The position numbers were made by a program, and so were the translations under genes. From JAIBJN01 sp963775505 (GTDB lineage Bacteria > Actinomycetota > Thermoleophilia > Gaiellales > Gaiellaceae), in assembly GCA_963775505.1 (NCBI GenBank), contig CAVZIL010000009.1:62001-126000 (forward strand): a stretch of DNA of 64,000 bases, given 5' to 3'. Below the pieces are notes generated by a model. The model saw only the letters and a program-made list of their open reading frames with translations, searched no databases and had not been told where the DNA came from. Shown here piece by piece: positions 1 through 8,065 of the stretch (within the stretch, counting starts at the first letter, position 1; every line of letters starts with the position of its first letter).

Positions 1-534
1 CGCGACCACGCCGTCCGCCCACTCGCCCTGCTCAACGACTCGAAGCAGGTCGACCCCGCCCAACGCGAGGAGCTCTTTCGGGCGGTCGCGCGGTGCGCAA
101 CCCGGATCGCGGTCCGGGTGATTCCGCCCGCGGCGATCGACCGCGACGGGCTGCACCGGTCCAATCTCCGCGGCCTGCGAGAGGCGTTGGCGGCGCTCTC
201 GCCGCCTGCCGAGGTGTGCCTGGTGGACGGCTTCCGCCTCGGCCCGCTCGCGCCGGACCACCGGGCGGTCGTCGACGGGGACACGAAGAGCGCGGCGATC
301 GCCGCCGCCTCGATCGTGGCGAAGGTCGTGCGGGATCGCGCGATGCGGCGCCTCGACGCCGTGTACCCGAACTACGACTTCGCCTCGCACGTCGGCTACA
401 TCACGCCGGGCCATTCGGCGCTCGTGCGCCGCCTCGGGCCGAGCGCGATCCACCGCCGCTCCTTCGACGCCCGCTGCTATGCGGAGCTCGAGAACGAGGC
501 CGAGGCCGAGCTCGTCACGGCGGCTCGGGCCTGA
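1..534 (+). CDS. rnhB: Ribonuclease HII, 5'-truncated by the window edge
   Basis: Frame 1 is open from the first base, so the N-terminus (with the first catalytic aspartate/glutamate block) lies outside the window. About 177 residues remain. Family marks are LNDSK near the start, the VDGF segment, and GDTKSAAIAAASIVAKV followed by RD, the signature of RNase HII. The enzyme cleaves RNA of RNA-DNA hybrids, including single ribonucleotides embedded in DNA. It runs into yraN with a 56-nt overlap, the usual rnhB-yraN order. Confidence 0.93.
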   Translation, partial: RDHAVRPLALLNDSKQVDPAQREELFRAVARCATRIAVRVIPPAAIDRDGLHRSNLRGLREALAALSPPAEVCLVDGFRLGPLAPDHRAVVDGDTKSAAIAAASIVAKVVRDRAMRRLDAVYPNYDFASHVGYITPGHSALVRRLGPSAIHRRSFDARCYAELENEAEAELVTAARA

Positions 535-847
535 GGCCGAGCGGCGCGTCCGCCGCCACTACCGTCTGCGCGGGTACCGGATTCTCGCGACGAACGCCCG
601 CGCCGGCGGCTACGAGCTCGACATCGTCGTGCGGCGCGGCCGGACGGTGGTGATCTGCGAGGTGAAGGCGCGCAGCGGATTGGCGTACGGCAGTCCGCTC
701 GAGGCCGTCGGACCCGAGAAGGCCCGCCGGGTCAGGCAGGCCGCCGAGGCCTGGCTCGCGCTTCGGCCGGAGCTGGCCGATCTCGACGTGCGCTTCGAGG
801 CCGTCGCGGTCAGCGGCCGGCGCATCGAGCGCGCTCCGTTCGATTAG
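479..847 (+). CDS. yraN: YraN/UPF0102 family protein
   Basis: 122 residues, the usual size for this family, which has a restriction-endonuclease-like fold. The core motif is visible as YELDIVV (residues about 42-48), then VVICEVKARSG, matching the family E-x-D...E-V-K pattern. ATG at 479 is the only standard start in frame before the conserved region, so the gene overlaps rnhB by 56 nt. The protein's biochemical role is not settled in the literature I know; neighbours rnhB, comM and dprA suggest DNA processing. Confidence 0.85.
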   Translation: MRSSRTRPRPSSSRRLGPEAERRVRRHYRLRGYRILATNARAGGYELDIVVRRGRTVVICEVKARSGLAYGSPLEAVGPEKARRVRQAAEAWLALRPELADLDVRFEAVAVSGRRIERAPFD

Positions 848-901
848 CGCAGACTCGGCGCGATCCCGTGCGCCACGTGTGCGCCGGTCCGCCGTAGCGT
901 C

Positions 902-2362
902 GTGCGGGTGCTCGCGCGCGCCGTCACCCATGCCCTCGTCGGCCTCGAGGCGAGGCGCGTCGAGGTTGAGGCCCACCTCCAGCGAGGCGTGCCCGCGTTC
1001 GCCATCGTCGGCCTGCCGGACAAGGCCTGCCAGGAGGCAAAGGAGCGCGTGCGCTCGGGCATCACGAGCGCGGAGCTCGAGTGGCCGGGCCGGCGGATCA
1101 CGGTCAACCTGGCGCCGGCCGGGCTGCGCAAGGAGGGCTCCGGCTACGACCTTCCGATCGCGCTGGCCATCCTGGCGGCGTCTCACCAGATCCCGCCGGC
1201 GACCCTCGCCGAGCACGCCGCAGTGGGCGAGCTCGCGCTCGACGGGCGTCTGCGGCCGGTTCCGGGCGCCATCGTCGCTGCCGAGGCGGCGAGGCGGGCC
1301 GGCCTGCCGCGGCTGCTCTGCCCGCGCGAGTCTGCGCCGGAGGCTGCTCTGGCGGGCATCGAGCCCGTGCCCGTTCGCCACCTCGCCGAGGCCGGCGCGT
1401 ACCTGCAGGGGCGTTTCCGTCCCGAGCCCGTCGAGCCCGCGAAGCCTTCGGAGAACGGCTCGTGGCCGGACCTCGCGGACGTGCGCGGGCAGGAGCGGGC
1501 GAGGCGGGCGCTCGAGCTCGTGGCGGCGGGTCGGCACAACCTGTTGCTCGCCGGCCCGCCCGGGACCGGCAAGACGATGCTCGCCCGCCGGCTCCCTTCC
1601 CTGCTGCCGTCCTTGCTGCTCGAGGAGGCGCTCGAGGTCACCCGCATCCATTCGGTCGCGGGCGTCCTCCCGGCGGGGCATCCGTTCGTCGATCGGCCTC
1701 CCTTTCGCGCCCCGCACCACACGGCGTCGGCGGCCGCGGTCGTCGGCGGCGGCCCGGGGCCGCGGCCGGGGGAGGTCAGCCTGGCGCACCGCGGCGTGCT
1801 CCTCCTCGACGAGCTGCCGGAGTTCCACCGCCCCGTGCTCGAGGGGCTGCGCCAGCCGCTCGAGGACGGAGTCGTCGCCATCGCGCGGGTCGGCGGCCAG
1901 GCCGTCTTCCCGGCCCGGTTCGTGCTCGTCGGGACGATGAACCTGTGCCCGTGCGGCGCCCGCGGCGACCCGGCAGTCGAGTGCAGCTGCTCCCCGCAGA
2001 AGCTCGCCGCCTACGGCATGAAGCTCTCACGCGCGCTGCTCGACCGTTTCGACCTCGTCGTGCACATGCCACGCCCGCGTGGACGGGAGCTCGACGCGGT
2101 ACAGCAGGAGCCGTCCGCCGACGTCAGGGCACGCGTCGAGCCGGGTGCGGAGCGGCTGCGGCACGAGCGGCCTCGCCTCGGCCCGGACGCCCGCGCACTG
2201 CTGGCACGGGCGGTGGACAGCCTGCCGCTCTCGGCGCGCGGGCGGGCCCGCGTCATCCGTGTCTCGGCGACCGTCGCGGCGCTCGCCGGTGCGGGCGCGA
2301 TCGAGCCGCAGCACGTCGCCGAGGCGCTCTCCTACCGGACGCCACGCGAGCTTTCGCCGTGA
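902..2362 (+). CDS. comM: YifB/ComM family Mg-chelatase-like AAA+ ATPase
   Basis: 486 residues from a GTG start. The N-terminal 170 residues form the Lon-protease-like ChlI domain. The AAA+ domain carries Walker A GPPGTGKT (about 218-225), Walker B GVLLLDELPEF (about 297), and a Cys cluster CPCGARGD...CSC typical of YifB. ComM acts as a hexameric helicase promoting branch migration during natural transformation. Its stop overlaps the dprA start by 4 nt (GTGA), so the two are translationally coupled, consistent with a DNA-uptake/recombination role. Confidence 0.93.
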   Translation: MRVLARAVTHALVGLEARRVEVEAHLQRGVPAFAIVGLPDKACQEAKERVRSGITSAELEWPGRRITVNLAPAGLRKEGSGYDLPIALAILAASHQIPPATLAEHAAVGELALDGRLRPVPGAIVAAEAARRAGLPRLLCPRESAPEAALAGIEPVPVRHLAEAGAYLQGRFRPEPVEPAKPSENGSWPDLADVRGQERARRALELVAAGRHNLLLAGPPGTGKTMLARRLPSLLPSLLLEEALEVTRIHSVAGVLPAGHPFVDRPPFRAPHHTASAAAVVGGGPGPRPGEVSLAHRGVLLLDELPEFHRPVLEGLRQPLEDGVVAIARVGGQAVFPARFVLVGTMNLCPCGARGDPAVECSCSPQKLAAYGMKLSRALLDRFDLVVHMPRPRGRELDAVQQEPSADVRARVEPGAERLRHERPRLGPDARALLARAVDSLPLSARGRARVIRVSATVAALAGAGAIEPQHVAEALSYRTPRELSP

Positions 2363-3228
2363 GGTACGAGTCGGTCGCGAGAGGCCGAGCGGGGTATCCG
2401 CCGCTGCTCGCCGAGCTCCACGATCCTCCCGCGCGCCTTCTCCTGCGCGGAGGCCCGCCGGAGATCCTCTCGCGCCCCGCGGTCGCGATCGTCGGGGCAC
2501 GCAGCTGCTCCCGCTACGGAGCCCAGGTGGCGCGCGACGTCGCTCGCGAGCTCGCTGCCGCCGGAGTCGTCGTCGTCAGCGGGCTCGCCCGCGGGATCGA
2601 CGGCGAGGCGCACCGCGGGGCGCTCGCCGCCGGGGGCCTGACGGTCGCCGTCCTCGGCTGCGGCATCGACCGGGACTACCCGCGCGCACACGCGGAGCTC
2701 GCACGCCGGATCGCCGAGAGCGGTCTCGTCGTCTCGGAGTACCCGCCGGGGGTCGAGCCGGCCCCGTGGCGATTCCCCGCCCGGAACCGCATCGTCGCCG
2801 GCCTGGCGCGGGCGACCGTGGTCGTCGAGGCGCGAGAGCGTTCCGGAGCCCTCATCACCGCCGATTTCGCGCTCGAGCTCGGCCGGGACGTGTTCGCCGT
2901 GCCGGGCGAGATCACATCCGGGCTCTCGAGGGGGACGAACGACCTGATTCGGCAGGGTGCGACGCCCCTGCTGACGGTCGACGACGTCCTCGAAGCGCTC
3001 GGCCTCGAGCCGGCGGCGCCCAAGCCGCCTGCGAGCCTCTCGCCCGAGGCGGCCGCGGCGCTCGCGGTCCTCACCGACGGCGCGGCAGCCCTCGACGAGC
3101 TGGCGCGGGCCACAGGCCTCGGGAGCCCGGAGATCGCAGTCGCGCTGACGGAGCTCGAGCTGGCAGGGCTCGTCGCGGGAGGCGACGGCCTCTACCGCGT
3201 CACCCGGGGAAGGAGTCCGGGCTCGTGA
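2359..3228 (+). CDS. dprA: DNA-processing protein DprA (Smf)
   Basis: 289 residues from the GTG embedded in the comM stop. The Rossmann-like DprA core is clear: VAIVGARSCSRYG, SGLARGID, LGCGIDRDYP, PARNRIVAGL and SGALITADFALE. A small C-terminal winged-helix-like part follows from about residue 225. DprA loads RecA on incoming single-stranded DNA during transformation. The 3' end overlaps the convergent gene at 3200-4108 by 29 nt. Confidence 0.94.
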   Translation: MRYESVARGRAGYPPLLAELHDPPARLLLRGGPPEILSRPAVAIVGARSCSRYGAQVARDVARELAAAGVVVVSGLARGIDGEAHRGALAAGGLTVAVLGCGIDRDYPRAHAELARRIAESGLVVSEYPPGVEPAPWRFPARNRIVAGLARATVVVEARERSGALITADFALELGRDVFAVPGEITSGLSRGTNDLIRQGATPLLTVDDVLEALGLEPAAPKPPASLSPEAAAALAVLTDGAAALDELARATGLGSPEIAVALTELELAGLVAGGDGLYRVTRGRSPGS

Positions 3229-4108
3229 CGGCTCTCGTGTGCAGGTCGTCGTCGATGTTGCGGCCGGTGACGACGAGGACGACGGCGCCGTCGACGTCCG
3301 CCAGCTGGGGGAGGGCGGCGAGCGCCGCGGCCCCCGCGCCCTCGACCCGGATCCCTGCGTCCGCGTAGGCGCCGACCGCCTGTGCAAGCTCGCGCTCGGA
3401 AACGAGGAGCATGCGGCTGGCAACATCGTCGAGCACGTCCACCGCGAGCGGGATCGCCACCCTGACGGCGAGCCCGTCGGCGAAGGTCGCGGATCTCTCG
3501 CTCGTGGCGACCGTGCCCGTCCGCCAGGACTCGACCATGACCGGCGCCTCCCTCGCCGCCACGCCCACTCGGAGTGTCTCCGGTGCGCGCGCCGTGAGGC
3601 GGAGGCCGATACCTCCGAAGAGCGCGCCGTTCCCGACCGGCGTCACGACTGCGGCCGGGGCATCCTCCAGCTGGTCGACGATCTCCTCCGCGATCGCGCC
3701 GTAGCCCTCGTACTGGGCCGGCTCGGCCCCGTCCTCGAAGAGCGGGAGCCCTGCGGTCTCCGCGTGGCGGCGGGCCTCGTCCTTCGCCTCGTCCATGTCG
3801 GCGCCGACGAGCCTGATCTCGGCTCCCAGCTCGCGGATCAGTGCGAGCTTCGCCTCCGCGGCGCTCTCGGGTGCGTAGACGATCGCGTCCAGCCCGAGGC
3901 GCTCGGCAGCCCATGCCGTCGCCGCGCCGTGATTCCCGGTCGAGGCGGTGACGACCGTTCGGGCGCCCGCTTCCCGGTAGCCGGTCACGACGGGGAGCGC
4001 GCCCCGCCACTTGAACGCCCCGAGCTCATGGACGTCCTCCCGCTTGAGGAAGAGCGTGCGGTCGCCGGCGAGCGACGCGGGCGCGGGCTCGAGCGGCGTC
4101 TGCGTCAT
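3200..4108 (-). CDS. Fold-type II PLP-dependent enzyme, threonine/serine dehydratase-like
   Basis: 302 residues. The Schiff-base lysine is in GAFKWRGA (K33), the substrate/cofactor loop is STGNHGAA (about 56), and the phosphate-binding loop reads PVGNGALFGG rather than the common GGGGL type. This is the tryptophan-synthase-beta/threonine-dehydratase superfamily; a dehydratase or racemase acting on a hydroxy-amino acid is likely, substrate unknown. It is the last gene of a leftward operon: 4 nt after the enolase-superfamily gene, which follows fae and a zinc alcohol dehydrogenase. Confidence 0.82.
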   Translation of the reverse strand: MTQTPLEPAPASLAGDRTLFLKREDVHELGAFKWRGALPVVTGYREAGARTVVTASTGNHGAATAWAAERLGLDAIVYAPESAAEAKLALIRELGAEIRLVGADMDEAKDEARRHAETAGLPLFEDGAEPAQYEGYGAIAEEIVDQLEDAPAAVVTPVGNGALFGGIGLRLTARAPETLRVGVAAREAPVMVESWRTGTVATSERSATFADGLAVRVAIPLAVDVLDDVASRMLLVSERELAQAVGAYADAGIRVEGAGAAALAALPQLADVDGAVVLVVTGRNIDDDLHTRAVTSPDSFPG

Positions 4109-4112
4109 GCGG

Positions 4113-5222
4113 TCAGCCTACGCGGTAGCGCTCGACCGCGTCCCCGTCGAGCTCGACGCCGAGCCCGGGCCGGTCCGGGACCGTCAGGAAGCCGTCGGCA
4201 TCCGGGAGCACGGGCTCGGCGAGCATGAAGTCACGCCGCTCGGCCGTCCACGAGGGCGGGTCGTGAGGCAGCTCGAGGTACGGCCCGCCGCCGACGCCGG
4301 CCGTGAGGTGGAGGTTGGCGAGGAGCCCGATCCCGTTCGTCCAGGTGTGCGGCGTAAAGCGCAGGCCCTCGGCGCGGACGCGCGCCGCGAGCTGCCGCGC
4401 GCGGAGGATCCCCACGGCGAGGACGGCGTCGGGTTGGTACACGTCCAGGGCGCCGGCGGCGAGGTACCGCTCCAGCTCGGCCGTCGTCCGAGCCAGCTCG
4501 CCGCCCGCGATCGGCAAGCCGCTCTCCTCCCGCAGCCGGGCGAGACCGGCGACGTCGTCCCGGCCGAGCGGCTCCTCCAGCCACGTGATGTCGAGCTCCC
4601 GCAGGTGGGCGGCCAGGCGGCTCACGGCCTCGAAGTCGAGCAGGGCCGTCGAATCCCCCGGCAGGCGCCAGGCCTGGTTCAAGTCGACCATGATCGCCAT
4701 GTCCGGCCCGGTCGCTTCGCGAACGGCGGCAACGGCGGCGAGCCCCTCCTCGACGCGATCCGGCGCGATCCGCAGCTTGAGCGCGCGGAACCCCTCGGCC
4801 TGAAGCTCGAGCGCCGATTCGGCCCGCCGCTCGGCGGGGAGCAACATTCCCGTGGACGCATAGGCCGCTACGCGCTCGCGCGACTCGCCGAGCAGGCGCG
4901 AGACCGGCACCCCGGCTGCCTTCCCGGCGAGATCCCAGAGCGCCGCCTCCAGCGGCCAGTACCGTCCGGCGTGGAACGCGATCGTCTCGAGCACGGCCAC
5001 GTGGCGCTCGAGGTCGAGCGGGTCGCGGCCGACGAAGAGGTGCTCGTAGCGCTCGAACCCGTCCATCGTGTCCCCGGAGCCGATTCCCGTGAGACCTTCG
5101 TCGGTCTCGACGACCACGAGCGTCGCCTCGAGGGCCCGCCGCGGCTCCGGGTCCCAGGCGGCCTCGAACGGCGGCTCGAGCGGATAGCGGAGGCGGCGGA
5201 GGCGGATCGCCGTGATCAGCAC
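4113..5222 (-). CDS. Mandelate racemase/muconate-lactonizing (enolase superfamily) enzyme
   Basis: 369 residues from a GTG 2 nt after the fae stop; the frame is open further upstream but that part is a shadow of fae. N-terminal capping domain to about residue 120, then the TIM-barrel with KLRIAP (catalytic K-x-R), VDLNQAW (metal D), WLEEPL (metal E), GGELART (metal E) and PHTWTNG (catalytic H). The set is complete, so it should be an active Mg-dependent enzyme abstracting an alpha-proton from a carboxylate, such as a sugar-acid dehydratase or racemase. The exact substrate cannot be read. Operon with adh, fae and a dehydratase-like gene. Confidence 0.85.
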   Translation of the reverse strand: MLITAIRLRRLRYPLEPPFEAAWDPEPRRALEATLVVVETDEGLTGIGSGDTMDGFERYEHLFVGRDPLDLERHVAVLETIAFHAGRYWPLEAALWDLAGKAAGVPVSRLLGESRERVAAYASTGMLLPAERRAESALELQAEGFRALKLRIAPDRVEEGLAAVAAVREATGPDMAIMVDLNQAWRLPGDSTALLDFEAVSRLAAHLRELDITWLEEPLGRDDVAGLARLREESGLPIAGGELARTTAELERYLAAGALDVYQPDAVLAVGILRARQLAARVRAEGLRFTPHTWTNGIGLLANLHLTAGVGGGPYLELPHDPPSWTAERRDFMLAEPVLPDADGFLTVPDRPGLGVELDGDAVERYRVG

Positions 5223-5224
5223 GG

Positions 5225-5734
5225 CTACCGCCGGAAGAACGGGTTCTCGGGCTCGCTGCGGACGGCGAGGAGGTCGTCGATCCCCGGCCGGCCGGCAACG
5301 GAGCTCGCGAGCGCTTGGCGGGTCGCCTCGAGATTCCCCGCGTACACCGCCTCCTCGTCGTCGGCCGCCCAGTCCACCCAGACGGCCGCAATCAGGAGCA
5401 GGTCGTCCACAGCCGCAGCAGGGATCGTGCCGTCGGCGACGGCGTCGAGGACGCCCCGCGCGACTCCTGCTTGCGCCGCGCCCCACGTGAGGGCGGCGTG
5501 ACGATCGCCCCGCACGTCCGCCTTGTTGACGAACAGCGTCAGCGGCTTGACGGGGTAGTTCGGCCTGACGACCACTATGAAGGGGACGTGGCCCTGGCGC
5601 GGGGTCGCGAGCGCGGTCGCCCAGGCGGTCTCCACCGGCCCGCCCTTGCGGCCCAGCACGGTGTTCACGTGCGCGGCGTCCGGCCCGCTCCCGGCGAAAC
5701 CCTCGCCGACCAGCGTCCGCTCGGCGAAGCTCAG
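5225..5734 (-). CDS. fae: Formaldehyde-activating enzyme (Fae)
   Basis: Close match in pattern to Fae, which condenses formaldehyde with tetrahydromethanopterin (or a similar C1 carrier). Visible family segments: LVGEGFAGSGPDAAHVN with the catalytic-type His, GGPVETAWATALATP, PVKPLTLFVNKADV, AAVWVDWAADDEEAVYAGN, and a C-terminal NPFFRR. Full length is about 169 residues, the family norm, only if translation begins at CTG 5734-5732, which overlaps the upstream adh stop as CTGA. The first standard start, GTG at 5668, would remove the conserved N-terminus and the histidine region. Neighbour genes are coupled by 2-4 nt spacings. Confidence 0.88.
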   Translation of the reverse strand: MSFAERTLVGEGFAGSGPDAAHVNTVLGRKGGPVETAWATALATPRQGHVPFIVVVRPNYPVKPLTLFVNKADVRGDRHAALTWGAAQAGVARGVLDAVADGTIPAAAVDDLLLIAAVWVDWAADDEEAVYAGNLEATRQALASSVAGRPGIDDLLAVRSEPENPFFRR

Positions 5735-6828
5735 AAGCGAATCACCCCTCGCGCTACCTCACCGGCGTTCATGGCGGCGAACCCCTCGTTGATCCCGTCC
5801 AGGGTGAACGTGCGCGTGACCAGCGCGTCCAGGTCGAGCCTGCCGTCCATGTACAGGTCGAGGACGAGCGGCATGTCCTGGTGTGGACGGCACGAGCCGT
5901 AGAAGCTCCCGGTGACGACCTTCTCCTCCCGCGGCAGATCGGAAGCGGGCAGGTCGGCGGTCGCGCCCTCCGGCGGCAGGCCGACGGCGACGACGAAGCC
6001 GCCGCGGCGCACGGCGCCGTAGGCCTGTGCCACGACGCCCGGCGCGCCGGCCGTGTCGAAGGCGTAGTCGGCTCCCCGCCCGTCGGTCAGCTCGCGCGCG
6101 AGAGCGGCGACGTCCTCGGCGCCTGGGTCGACGGCGTGCGTCGCGCCCAGGGCGAGAGCGGTCCTCCGCTTGAACGCCACGGGGTCGGCAGCGACGATCG
6201 CCTGCGCTCCCGCGAGCTTGCAGCCGAGGATGGAGGAGAGCCCGACCCCTCCGGCCCCGTAGACGACGGCGACGCTCCCGGGCTCGACCCGAGCGCGGAG
6301 CACGGCGGCGCCGAAGCCCGTCATCACCGCGCAGCCCACGAGCGCCGCCACCTCCAGCGGAACGTCCTCCCGGATCGGCACGCAGCAGATCTCGGGCACG
6401 ACGCAGCGCTCTGCGAACGTCGAGAGGAAGCCGTAGTGGTAGATCGGCTTGCCGTCCTGGGAGAGCGCCAGCGACCCCCCGGGCAGCGTCCCCGCGAACA
6501 TGTCGGCCATCGCCATGTCGCAGAGAACGCCCCGCCCGCGGACGCAGTAGAAGCACTTCCCGCACGAGGGGAGCCACGAGAGGACGACGTGGTCGCCGAC
6601 CGAGACGTCGGTGATTCCCTCCCCGAGCGCCTCGACGATGCCCGCTCCCTCGTGGCCGGGAACGACAGGAAGCGGGTTCGTGGTCGCACCCGTGACCACG
6701 TTCCAATCGCTGTGGCAGATGCCGCTCGCCGCGAGACGGACCGCCACCTGGCCGGGGCCGGGGTCGGCGAGGTCGACGTCCTCGACCTCGAGCGGTCGGT
6801 TGATCTCACGGAGCACGGCGGCGCGCAC
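5731..6828 (-). CDS. Zinc-dependent alcohol dehydrogenase (MDR, class III-like)
   Basis: 365 residues. Catalytic zinc ligands are GICHSD (Cys) and GHEGAG (His-Glu); a structural zinc site is formed by SCGKCFYCVRGRGVLC; the nucleotide site is YGAGGVGLSS. This long-chain zinc ADH type includes glutathione- and mycothiol-dependent formaldehyde dehydrogenases. Because the next gene is fae, a role in producing or removing formaldehyde or another aldehyde is a reasonable inference. First gene of the four-gene leftward operon; its start is only 39 nt from the divergent dehydrogenase at 6868. Confidence 0.88.
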   Translation of the reverse strand: MRAAVLREINRPLEVEDVDLADPGPGQVAVRLAASGICHSDWNVVTGATTNPLPVVPGHEGAGIVEALGEGITDVSVGDHVVLSWLPSCGKCFYCVRGRGVLCDMAMADMFAGTLPGGSLALSQDGKPIYHYGFLSTFAERCVVPEICCVPIREDVPLEVAALVGCAVMTGFGAAVLRARVEPGSVAVVYGAGGVGLSSILGCKLAGAQAIVAADPVAFKRRTALALGATHAVDPGAEDVAALARELTDGRGADYAFDTAGAPGVVAQAYGAVRRGGFVVAVGLPPEGATADLPASDLPREEKVVTGSFYGSCRPHQDMPLVLDLYMDGRLDLDALVTRTFTLDGINEGFAAMNAGEVARGVIRF

Positions 6829-6855
6829 GGCGCGATTCTACGAGCCCGAAGGGGT

Positions 6856-6861
6856 TACGCT
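6856..6861 (+). promoter_or_regulatory. Candidate -10 (TACGCT) for leaderless adh transcript
   Basis: TACGCT ends 6 nt before the GTG at 6868, and there is no Shine-Dalgarno sequence in the gap. This spacing would place the transcription start on the start codon. It lies in the 39-nt divergent gap between two dehydrogenase genes. Confidence 0.45.
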
Positions 6862-6867
6862 CGACCG

Positions 6868-7967
6868 GTGCGGATCCAGGCAGCCGTGCTCCGAAAGGTT
6901 GGACAGCCGGTCGAGATCGTCGACGTCGAGCTCGAGCCGCCCCACGAGGGGGAGGCGCTGGTCCGGATCGCCGCGTGCGGCGTCTGCGCGAGCGACCTCC
7001 ACGTCGTCGACGGCGACCTCCCCGAGCCGCTCCCTCTCGTCCTCGGCCACGAGGCCTCCGGCGTGGTGGTGGACACCGGCCCCGGGGTCGCGCGCGTCCG
7101 CCCGGGCGACCACGTGGTGCTCGCGCTCGTTCCCTCGTGCGGCGACTGCGAAGAATGTCGGCGCGGGCGGCCCAACTTCTGCGAGCTCGGCGGGCGGATG
7201 GCGGCCGCCGGGACCTTGGCCGACGGCACGTCGCGGCTCTCCTGTGGCAGCGAGGAGCTCCACCACTTCAACTCGGTGTCGTCGTTCGCGGAGTACGCGG
7301 TCGTTCCCGAGTCGGTCGCCGTCCCCATCCGGCAGGACGTGCCGCTGGACACCGCCGCGCTCGTCGGCTGCGCGGCCCTGACAGGTTGGGGGGCGGTCAC
7401 GAGGACGGCAGCGGTCGAGCCGGAGGCGAGCGTCGCCGTCTGGGGCTGCGGCGGCGTCGGGCTTTCGGTCATCCAGTCCGCTCGCCTGGCCGGAGCGGCT
7501 CCCATCGTCGCGGTCGACACGCGTTCGGAGAAGCTGGAGCTCGCAGAGAAGCTGGGCGCGACGGCGACGGTCCTTGCGCGGCCGACCGCAGAGACGGCCC
7601 GGCGCGTGCGCCACCTGACGGGCGGCGGCGTGGACTACGCCTTCGAGGCGATCGGGCGGGAGGAGACGATTCGTGAGGCGTGGGACGCGCTTCGTCCCGG
7701 CGGCACGGCCGTCGTCGTCGGGCTGCCGCCGAAGGGATCGGCCGTCACGATCGACACCTGGGGCTTCATCAACGAGAAGACGATCAAGGGCTGCTTCCTC
7801 GGCTCCGCGAAGATCGACGACGACGTTCCCCGGCTCCTGGACCTGTACGCGGCGGGGGACTTTCGCCTCGACGAGCTCGTCACCCAGCGCATCGCCCTCT
7901 CCGATCTGCCCGATGCCTTCGAACGCCTTCGCCGGGGGAGGGCGTCCGCCGGCTCGTCGTCTTCTGA
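6868..7967 (+). CDS. Zinc-dependent alcohol dehydrogenase (MDR), frameshifted near the C-terminus
   Basis: Begins at GTG 6868. Zinc ligands GVCASD and GHEASG, structural zinc cluster SCGDCEECRRGRPNFC, nucleotide-binding WGCGGVGLS. Homologous to the divergent gene at 5731-6828 throughout. The frame reads correctly to AFERLRRG, then runs out of family sequence and stays open to 8361. Adding one G to the run at 7934-7938 restores EGVRRLVVF and a stop at 7965-7967, the expected length (about 366). A missing base in the assembly is the likely reason. Substrate unknown; probably related in role to the fae operon. Confidence 0.82.
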
Positions 7968-8065
7968 GCCGCTCGGCACGGACTCGGCACTCTTTCGCGC
8001 ACCACGGGTACGGGTTTCCGCTGTACGCTCGAGAGCGGGTGGTGGGAGAGGGGTGCCCCTAAAGG

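Noticed and set aside
515..1828. 437-codon minus-strand ORF over yraN and comM
   Set aside because: Antisense shadow in high-GC DNA: low-complexity Arg/Pro/Gly sequence with no domain, while comM on the plus strand has full motifs.
1081..2358. Long open extension in frame with dprA
   Set aside because: It is the Arg/Ala/Gly-rich shadow of comM; dprA proper begins at GTG 2359, in the comM stop.
7968..8065. Terminator between the convergent adh and ABC ATPase genes
   Set aside because: Only short imperfect pairing (AGGGG/CCCCT) and no T-run; not enough to call.
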